The notes beneath the pieces were generated by a model. That model saw only the letters and a program-made list of their open reading frames with translations, was not told the DNA's origin and searched no databases. DNA of 64,000 nucleotides from Perkinsus chesapeaki (taxonomy: Eukaryota > Perkinsozoa > Perkinsida > Perkinsidae), in contig JAAPAO010000081.1 of NCBI GenBank assembly GCA_013115145.1, forward strand, positions 1-64,000, in the 5' to 3' direction. The first letter of the stretch is position 1, and each line of letters starts with the position of its first letter. Below, one piece after another: positions 60,823-64,000 of this stretch. A program made the translations under genes and the position numbers.

Positions 60823-61683
60823 TTAGGCGTATTCTACACCAATTTCAAGGGTTCTCTGTCGAGTCCTTACTTGGAGGACGTGCCCACAGGGGCTCACCTC
60901 CATGCCCTTGAGATACATACCGGGAACGCCCAGATCGAAATCGTCCAGGTACTTCGGGGCGTTTTCGTCGGAGATGTCAATAAGCGCTAGTCTGAGCTCG
61001 TAGTGACGAGAGACACCTGCGCAAATGACGTCTGGAGTAACGAAACGCACGGAGCCGCAGGCACAAGGCAGGCTTATACGCCTCTCCTTGCAACCTTCAT
61101 CGGCCACGAACACGCAATTGCGTTGAGAAGGGTCAAGGTAGCTAAACCGCAGGCCCTTGTCAGAACGCTCGGTAACGTCAAAAACTGTTGGAGTGAACTC
61201 CGGCTTCAGAGTGGAACGACTTTTGCCGCTCTTGAGGTCGACCTCTTTGACGGATCTGTCGGCGGCATCGTAGTCGATACCAAGATAGAGCCTGTCCTTG
61301 TGGCAGGCAAGAATGCCCCAACGGATCTTTGAATCCGCGATCTTAACAGTATGACAGCTTGATGCTTGCTCGCTAACAACATAGTCATCGTCGATCTTAT
61401 AATGGCGCTGGCGAACCGAATCGAACGCGTGGCCTTTGTCGGCCTCGACCTTACGGTGCCACCAGCTTCCTTCACAACACTGCCGACATCTATGCGCCGT
61501 GTCGAAGCTCAATTTTTGCGGCTTGCGAGGCCCAATGTAGCCCAACGCCAAATGGAGCATTTCTAGGGGCATTTGATCCCCTAGTTTCTGCTGCACTGCG
61601 AGGAGGTCGACGACCAGCTGTTCAGCTCCCAGAACCATGACAAGCAAAAAACTGGAAGGATAATCATTTGATGGCATTTTCAT
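60823..61683 (-). CDS. Unrecognised protein, single exon (286 aa)
   Basis: An uninterrupted frame from ATG at 61683 (MKMPSNDYPSSFLLVMVLGA); a second Met two codons on is an alternative start. Residues 20-60 form an amphipathic helical segment (QMPLEMLHLALGYIGP) faintly like an F-box. From about residue 90 short strands recur with Asp/Gly turns (RLYLGIDYDAADRSVKEVDL; NCVFVADEG; SVRFVTPDVICAG; LRLALIDISDENAPKYLDDF), which suggests a beta-propeller-like domain. Codon use resembles the neighbours. No known family is assigned. It has no intron, which is unusual for this region. Confidence 0.65.
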   Translation of the reverse strand: MKMPSNDYPSSFLLVMVLGAEQLVVDLLAVQQKLGDQMPLEMLHLALGYIGPRKPQKLSFDTAHRCRQCCEGSWWHRKVEADKGHAFDSVRQRHYKIDDDYVVSEQASSCHTVKIADSKIRWGILACHKDRLYLGIDYDAADRSVKEVDLKSGKSRSTLKPEFTPTVFDVTERSDKGLRFSYLDPSQRNCVFVADEGCKERRISLPCACGSVRFVTPDVICAGVSRHYELRLALIDISDENAPKYLDDFDLGVPGMYLKGMEVSPCGHVLQVRTRQRTLEIGVEYA

Positions 61684-61991
61684 TTGCTAGAGGAACTCTA
61701 TGTTGCGGTCGCGACGCTAGTAAAAGCTCTATTGTGTCGATGGTGCTCGGAGGCCGATTGCGAGATCGGAGAGTAAATTACTTGCGATTCAAAGCCTTGC
61801 TGCGAATTTAGTACCAAAGTGAGAATGAAGAGATGGATGCCGTGGGGCAGAACGCATCTCGTCGTTTATTCATCGAAATAAAAATATCGAGTGCCGGGAT
61901 CGAACCTATGCCTCGGACTTGTACGCAATTCTTCGTCAATCCGGCCCGTATTGATAAGTGTTTGTAATTATAATACAGCACCGTTATATAA
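61684..61991. other. Divergent spacer before the sphingomyelin-synthase-like gene
   Basis: A 308 bp interval between two divergently transcribed genes. It contains a tRNA-like B-box sequence on the minus strand (GGTTCGATCCC around 61900) without a foldable cloverleaf. Promoters of both genes should lie here. Confidence 0.4.
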
Positions 61992-63484
61992 ATGACCTCG
62001 ACAGGTCGTCGGCAATCCTCTAGTCTTTGGTGTGATGTATTGCGGTGGATATTCCTGCCCTTAAGAGAGGCGTTCTCTCTCCAGTTCATAGCAGCCGCAG
62101 TGTGGCTCTTCGTCTGCTCGGTTTGGAATTGCATGGTAACATGAGCTTAAGCTCTCTTATAGCAAAAGCCTCATCAGGTGCAAGTCTATATCGACAGGCT
62201 CTACGCACAGCAACACTTCGGCGATAGACAATGGGAGCCTCTTCCCGACATCGGGTTCGCCTTATTGCCTTACATTAAGGTAACCCTCATTGGAGACGCG
62301 TATCTTAGGTTGCTCCGTGATTTAGGAACCTCACCTAGCGGATCAATGGCAAACTTTTATCCTTGGGAGCACTTTTGTATCATTCATGCTGTTACATCCC
62401 CAAAGGTAAGCTCACCAGCTCTATTTAACCGGAGTCCCCTTGCCTTCAGAATCAAGATCATTAAACGTTTCTGTGCTGTACAAGGATCAGTTTTTCTTTT
62501 AAGGAGCATCACAATAGGGGTGAGTCGGACAACTCACGGTGAATATGAAATACGGAAAGTGTCGGCTCTGGGCGGCTGGCTTCCGAATTAAGCCCACCAG
62601 GGAGTCAATCTTCGGTCCTCCTCAAAGTGACAGGGCGAGTCGTCGAAGATCAGTGAAGAGGCAAAGGCATCTGACGAAATATCCCTTTACTGGAAAGCCT
62701 CTGATGCCGAGCAGTCATGAATTTAGTGTCGGCGACTTCCTTTGGTGTTGGTTTCCCCGTTGTATTTCTCGTACGATTTGTATCATCGTCGCGAAAGTGG
62801 TTCCTGCTATGACGCTCTCGAAACACTGTTCACCGTCCCTTCAGGCAACCCTATTGCCCAATCCATATAGCCACTGTGTAAATGAGCATCGACACGACGA
62901 GAACGTCGTCCTCGAGGCCCTAGCGGTGATGGGAGGAACGCGTGCAACTTGCGGTGATGTCCTATTCAGCGGTAGTGTGCCCCAGGCCAGGTGGCAGTGT
63001 AATGGGTCCTCAGGACATGCTGCCAATATAACCATTATGGAGCTCATTTGGAACGAGTATTGCCGTTACTTCCTCCCACCACGGGCGTATGTCACTGTAA
63101 GATCAACTGGCATGTGGAATGCTAAACGAAGGACAGGGTGAGTGGGAGAAGGGGCACGGTGGTGGCACAGTCTCGCTATGTCTGCCCTGTACCGGCAATA
63201 TCCATCACGGAGCGCGCCGTTCACGCTGAAAGCATTAAAGTTGACAAGTACCGATCAGGTTCAATCGTGACTACCTGGCGTGTGCCGCGTGGCTGATGGG
63301 CTACTTCTTGCCTAAAGTTCTCTGCCCAATTTTGGCTCTCGTTGGCTACCTGGTAAGCCTCCACCTTAACGTTGTCCTATCTACCCCTTTGTAGATTGTC
63401 ATTTCCACTCACTTTCATTACACTGTCGATGTTCTTGTAGGGATATTTGTGGCCAGTAAAATGTGGCGACTTTACCATATGTAA
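61992..63484 (+). CDS. Sphingomyelin synthase-like PAP2-type enzyme, eight exons (276 aa)
   Basis: Likely transfers a phospho-head group onto ceramide in a Golgi or plasma membrane. Exons: 61992-62135, 62178-62279, 62326-62405, 62450-62519, 62845-62971, 63014-63137, 63259-63352, 63395-63484; the 831 nt sum is divisible by three. Introns are 42-46 nt except 325 (the fourth) and 121 nt (the sixth). Family motifs: EPLPDIGFALLPYI, KRFCAVQGSVFLLRSITIG followed by ATLLPNP, TCGDVLFSGH (His 176) and HFHYTVDVLVGIFVA (His 255, Asp 259), the catalytic His-His-Asp triad. About six membrane segments. The two catalytic His are further apart than in animal enzymes, because of extra sequence after RYFLPPRAY. 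Product (sphingomyelin, ethanolamine- or inositol-phosphoceramide) cannot be told. Confidence 0.88.
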
Positions 63485-63773
63485 TATCGGGAATGATTTA
63501 TCGCCTCTGCTGCTCGGCAGTGACCCTAGTTCCTATCTTACAGCTGTAGGTTGCTGCTGCCATGGGCTGAGGCAGCCATGCTAGATTTGTATTGGTGCCA
63601 ATAATACTGCTTGTCAGTGGGAGGCAAATACCTGGCTAGGCGTCAACACACGTCCAGTAGACTTATTTACAAAAATTTGGCGCACGTTGAACATACTATG
63701 AGCAGACTATGTTCTCGGTCAAAAATCCGGCGTCTTCACTTGTTGAGGTTCGGGCGGAGTGCTCTACAGGTCT

Positions 63774-64000
63774 ATGGCATTGGGGTCAATTATTGCTCGG
63801 AGATGGGAAGGCCATTTTCTGGGCTGGCTCTCGATAGATTTTTCATTGGTTAAATATTGGATATTTGGGAGTTCTTCTTGGGCGCCGTTTTGGGATAGAT
63901 GTGAACGGTGGACGGTCAATAATCGTTTAGGGAGAAGGACGTGGCGATACTGGCTGATTTTAATGTCATTAAGGTACGTTCGTTCGCCCAAGCTTCTCCT
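63774..64000 (+). CDS. Possible partial gene at the right edge
   Basis: A frame open from 63747 to the window end, with ATG at 63774, reads MALGSIIARRWEGHFLGWLS and then a Trp-rich stretch (KYWIFGSSSWAPFWDRCERW, RRTWRYWLILMSLR). A donor-like GTACGT follows at about 63974. The composition (many Trp, alternating hydrophobic and Arg) looks like part of a membrane-associated protein, but no family is recognised and the frame may be chance. Confidence 0.3.
   Translation, partial: MALGSIIARRWEGHFLGWLSIDFSLVKYWIFGSSSWAPFWDRCERWTVNNRLGRRTWRYWLILMSLRYVRSPKLL

Noticed and set aside
61890-61960. Second tRNA-like sequence with GGTTCGATCCC on the minus strand
   Set aside because: A 5 bp GCCGG/CCGGC end pairing exists but the interior is too short and unpaired; at best a degenerate tRNA-derived fragment.
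62539-63141. 200-codon open frame as a gene of its own
   Set aside because: Its first half is the long intron of the sphingomyelin-synthase-like gene and its second half covers that gene's exons 5 and 6 with the intron between.

Overview
The window is nuclear DNA from an intron-rich protist. Genes are short and compact, most introns are 39-60 nt GT-AG introns, the sequence holds cytosolic ribosomal-protein genes and a eukaryotic initiator tRNA, and nothing looks prokaryotic. The gene style (tiny introns, head-to-tail paralogue arrays, a pepsin-like gene, a type II NADH dehydrogenase with an EF hand) suggests an alveolate, possibly a perkinsid; this is inference from style and not a database match.

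Region 1 (510-45698) is one head-to-tail array of 15 paralogous genes, all on the + strand and about 3 kb apart. Each encodes a roughly 770-855 residue polytopic membrane protein with two halves. Both halves have a bundle of membrane segments followed by a long soluble helical part. The second half carries a conserved block (CFLPTPGASLVKGxRRxxGT-like) that resembles the fusaric acid resistance / aromatic acid exporter / aluminium-activated malate transporter superfamily (FUSC, ArAE). I label the genes A to O. Thirteen have three exons with both introns in phase 0. The two outermost genes, A and O, have two exons and no intron between the halves. Sub-groups are A/O, B/C/G/H/I, D/E/F, J/K/L/M and N. 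Several genes share abrupt, nearly identical tracts, which points to gene conversion.

Region 2 (46196-52280) holds a 14-exon calcium-type alternative NADH dehydrogenase, a five-exon gene for a small, probably lipid-anchored protein with a p97/VCP-interacting motif, and a divergent pair of ribosomal protein genes: RPS7 (eS7, - strand) and RPL5 (uL18, + strand). The pair shares a promoter of about 156 bp with two perfect palindromes.

Region 3 (52281-64000) is gene-poorer. It holds a dispersed repeat module present twice, several short perfect palindromes, a secreted pepsin-like protein that seems to have lost both catalytic aspartates, an initiator tRNA-Met (- strand), a CTP synthase with 15-16 exons (- strand), a small Thr-rich gene model (- strand), an unrecognised 286-residue protein (- strand), and an eight-exon sphingomyelin-synthase-like gene (+ strand). 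A possible partial gene runs off the right edge.

Apart from the array and the ribosomal pair, the genes show no functional clustering. Exon joins were worked out by hand from splice signals, reading frame and family conservation. For NDH2, eS7, CTP synthase, the lipid-anchored protein and the sphingomyelin-synthase-like gene, every exon sum is divisible by three.
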